Of a DNA stretch of 64,000 nt, positions 62,601 to 64,000 are shown piece by piece. The notes below the pieces were generated by a model, which had not been told where the DNA came from, did not search any database, and saw only the letters and a program-made list of their open reading frames with translations. Each line of letters starts with the position of its first letter. Position 1 is the first letter of the stretch. The stretch is from Odoribacter sp. UBA944. Its GTDB lineage: Bacteria; Bacteroidota; Bacteroidia; Bacteroidales; Marinifilaceae. The position numbers and the translations under genes were made by a program. The stretch is taken from positions 62,001-126,000 of the forward strand of contig DBDA01000021.1 in assembly GCA_002293375.1 (NCBI GenBank), read 5' to 3'.

Positions 62601-64000
62601 CGGTTGTGAAAACACGTTGGAGAAAACAGTTATGGTAAAGGCTGTGGACGATGGTTTGCAATTGACGGTGCCTAAATCGGTTGTATACTGTACCGGCGGT
62701 ACGGTGGTGATCGACGCCAAAGTGCAAAGAGGAACCGGACCTTATTCGTTCCGATGGTATGAAGCTACGATGCCGGGTAATACCATTCATGAATCTGACA
62801 ATGTAGGCAATGTCACCGGTGGGGCGGACCGCTTTGTCAGCACAACCGATTTGGACGGACGAGACATTGTGGTGGAAGTAACGGACAATTCAGTTCCAAA
62901 ACTGACCCTGCGGGATACCATACGGGTAAATTCAAATGCGAGCAGTGCACCGGTAGTTACGATAGACGGAGGGAATATCAAGATTCCCACGGGGACCGCT
63001 ACCTGGTTGACGGCCCGGCTTACCTCCGGAACAGCAGCTTCGTGGCATTGGACAGATGTGGCGAATATCGCCGAAGGGGCCACAACAAACACCCCTAAGA
63101 CAACATCCCTTACGACGGCAAAAACCTATACGGTATACGCCAAAGATGCGGCTGGTTGTACCTCTAATGTAGAAACGGTTGTAGTAGATGTTACCTCTTC
63201 TTCATACCCCTTGGCCCTCAATTGGAATCCGCCGGCCCAGATGTGTAACAACAGTACGGCGGAGTTGTCGGCGACGGTAGATCCGAACAGTACCATCATC
63301 AATACCTGGAGCTGGTCTGCATCGTACGGAACGTTGGCTACTCCCGCTGCATCCTCTACAACCTTCACTACTACCGGTATTTCAAGTGCCGGAACGGTGG
63401 CGGAAGTGATTGTCAGCGCAACCACCAACGACGGTGTGACCATACGGAGCAAAAAGAATATATCCTTGCTGAACAGTTCGTCTCCGGTTGTTTCGATTGT
63501 GGGAGATGCCACCCTTTGCGGCGGTGCCACGTTGTCGGCTCTTCCTGCAGGGCTCACCTATTATTGGCGCGAAGGTGACGGACCGGAAGTAAATACGCCT
63601 ACCTTTACGGTTTCCAATCCGGTTTCATTGGAAATAAATACCACAGTGTACCTGCGGGCGGTGACCTCGGATGGTTGTCCTTCGCAGGGAACAGCGGAAC
63701 AACCGATTTTGATCCATGTAAACCCGGTTGTTGCCTGGGACGAAGACAACACCTCGCCCGGGACGGTGGATCCGGGAGCTCCCGTAAAAGCGACGGCCAA
63801 ACTGACTAAGGAGACCGAAGCGCCCTATACATGGGATTGGTCACATCCGGGTTCTTTGGCAGCGGTGTATACGGACGGGAATGGGACTTCTTCTGCCACA
63901 TCTTCGGAAAGTACGGTGGACGGAGATGCTGACGAAGCAACCTTGCCGTACATTTTTAGGGTAGAGGTAGAAGACGCGAACGGATGTATTGCCGTAACGG
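59659..64000 (+). CDS. Large secreted Ig/PKD-like repeat protein, 3' end outside the window
   Basis: Open from the ATG at 59659 to the right edge (1447 codons visible). It starts 4 bp after the previous stop. The signal peptide is MKKYLLILISVCWTFLTPLQA, then QDCGVDGLFGVVG. About residues 22-265 form an N-terminal domain that I do not recognise (YYVCRIDFKKPAGSRWYAIP; FYIELKWFDGTGALP). From about 280 onwards come Ig/PKD-like domains of 80-100 residues with phrases such as YKWDNVASATLEKT, YEWTVNGSVVGTDPTYTL, YTVYGAHSNGCYSEAV, YTYKWDGDGN and YTVYAKDAAGCTS. This style is common in long Bacteroidota proteins that end in a type B sorting domain, as the truncated gene at the left edge does; whether this one does is unknown. 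The first 800 bases are only about 40% GC (59761-60060), against 54% at 61801-62100. An eight-G run lies at 60053-60060. Confidence 0.85.
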   Translation, partial: MKKYLLILISVCWTFLTPLQAQDCGVDGLFGVVGWPNDNFLEIKLTASEQDGYYVCRIDFKKPAGSRWYAIPDNGARPMLGLSRALSSFDILLNINPEYVESKYLGAPNGVPVQVEWGKDFNHSEIPTSYGWGGTDDWAALGLDVTALARVRDMRTINGNFYIELKWFDGTGALPTYLAMDDDKYYHYATIKLEIPASASGIMEVTGRLNTKQYESIPSEMWGKTITAFHPTAFTGSSSNPMGVCFTGSGAIDLGGGEPTIETPEIEEIARADGGDVSKSDGAPLDYVVSTVDDVVYEDVTWVLKTHPGGAPAAGIPLVPDAADPGKVKVNWRPEDIGTYQLCATPSVEGPSGTQTGSEYCQNITVCPPITVTIDQTPLSVCVGEPVELEPSFSPDVPVNTYKWDNVASATLEKTVIASAVSTMYTFTAQTTAGGCAVKGTVNVQGNAPATPVVAYELRDGASIAGTGQYQHGDIIDFTVAGTYASYEWTVNGSVVGTDPTYTLFGATAASYTVSVKVADAGGCSATSAQVTLNRTGACQALLQLTPYGDNAAMAICTGGVFLVETALSCGSAPVYCLVYKQDGMTRTKIDSVAGGALLVLKEAGDYVVEAYTYRGVITASQTIVPSAMPFTESQKIKVFTPLAALPYTQITLIAGNADAYLWTPADKLAQATEAQKRYPTTAALTEDTKYTVYGAHSNGCYSEAVVDVMVGPNALNVELNVSGTIQCASGRARLAATVTGGTAPYTYKWDGDGNTFLEYDQQTETPETYVQLTDGAGTYYYVVHVTDAGGKIGTDVVELKVSEDVFPNFDFLGIASGGKICQNAELRVTPRNMGAAVSNHTWYIKNNITGVVTTESTGTQNALQLTNRGDYTVWVAAQLNGGCYSDTANARTTVSVKGFDFKWREEPVTGYKSGATLTAEAEVENFTTPITRFNWTVTPNPGAAGSRAPGQTQTTNPNKYILEAAEAAKYTFKVVARDGDGCENTLEKTVMVKAVDDGLQLTVPKSVVYCTGGTVVIDAKVQRGTGPYSFRWYEATMPGNTIHESDNVGNVTGGADRFVSTTDLDGRDIVVEVTDNSVPKLTLRDTIRVNSNASSAPVVTIDGGNIKIPTGTATWLTARLTSGTAASWHWTDVANIAEGATTNTPKTTSLTTAKTYTVYAKDAAGCTSNVETVVVDVTSSSYPLALNWNPPAQMCNNSTAELSATVDPNSTIINTWSWSASYGTLATPAASSTTFTTTGISSAGTVAEVIVSATTNDGVTIRSKKNISLLNSSSPVVSIVGDATLCGGATLSALPAGLTYYWREGDGPEVNTPTFTVSNPVSLEINTTVYLRAVTSDGCPSQGTAEQPILIHVNPVVAWDEDNTSPGTVDPGAPVKATAKLTKETEAPYTWDWSHPGSLAAVYTDGNGTSSATSSESTVDGDADEATLPYIFRVEVEDANGCIAVT
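60053..60060 (+). repeat. In-frame G8 homopolymer
   Basis: Eight G within GGA TGG GGG GGG ACA near codon 133 of the last gene. Slippage here would truncate the protein within its N-terminal domain. Confidence 0.9.

Noticed and set aside
1..64000. CRISPR arrays, tRNA/rRNA genes, insertion sequences, att sites
   Set aside because: Looked for and not found. The repeats present are protein-coding and diverged, with no spacer structure or terminal inverted repeats.

Overview
This 64 kb window looks like a chromosomal segment of a Bacteroidota bacterium, probably Bacteroidales-like; I cannot name the genus. The evidence is: a truncated gene at the left edge that ends in a gliding-motility-type (type IX secretion, type B) C-terminal domain; a promoter that fits the Bacteroidota pattern TTTG-N20-TAnnTTTG; A-rich leaders without clear Shine-Dalgarno sequences; and domain families common in this phylum (FGE-sulfatase/SUMF1-like, Fibrobacter succinogenes major paralogous domain, ALK-type glycine-rich domain, and the Bacteroidota terminal module with a conserved HRNH motif). 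All supported genes lie on the + strand. Every gene whose start is inside the window encodes a secreted protein with a Sec signal peptide. I see no regulator, transporter, cytoplasmic enzyme, RNA gene, transposase or CRISPR array.

Layout. (1) 3-128 is the tail of a gene entering from the left. (2) 173-10922 holds three FGE-fold proteins in tandem; the first ends in a fibrinogen-like domain and the next two in ALK-type glycine-rich domains. (3) 10923-11394 is an AT-rich gap with the best promoter in the window. (4) 11395-22358 holds three more FGE-fold paralogues, all ending in a Fib_succ_major domain. They are followed after 37 bp by a 6611-residue giant (22396-42231) built from Ig-like and other beta-sandwich repeats. 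(5) After a 134 bp gap come a seventh FGE-fold protein (42366-45467) and a second giant of 3894 residues (45486-57170). (6) After a 66 bp gap come an 805-residue protein with a cohesin-like N-terminus (57237-59654) and, 4 bp later, a large Ig/PKD-like protein that runs off the right edge (59659-64000).

How the parts fit together. The seven FGE-fold proteins share an N-terminal beta domain, a formylglycine-generating-enzyme fold without the copper-binding cysteines, and Ig-like spacers. They differ in the terminal head, which suggests a set of display scaffolds with exchangeable binding heads. In six of the seven, a discoidin-like domain is inserted inside the FGE fold. The two giants follow the same module order. 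Together with the 805-residue protein they share a C-terminal module ending in a dockerin-like loop, which is intact only in the 805-residue protein. My overall reading, which is inference, is a cell-surface adhesin or matrix island that evolves by duplicating and swapping modules. The most unusual single feature is a pair of paralogous Cys/His-rich inserts in the second giant. They interrupt two neighbouring beta domains that are uninterrupted in the first giant.
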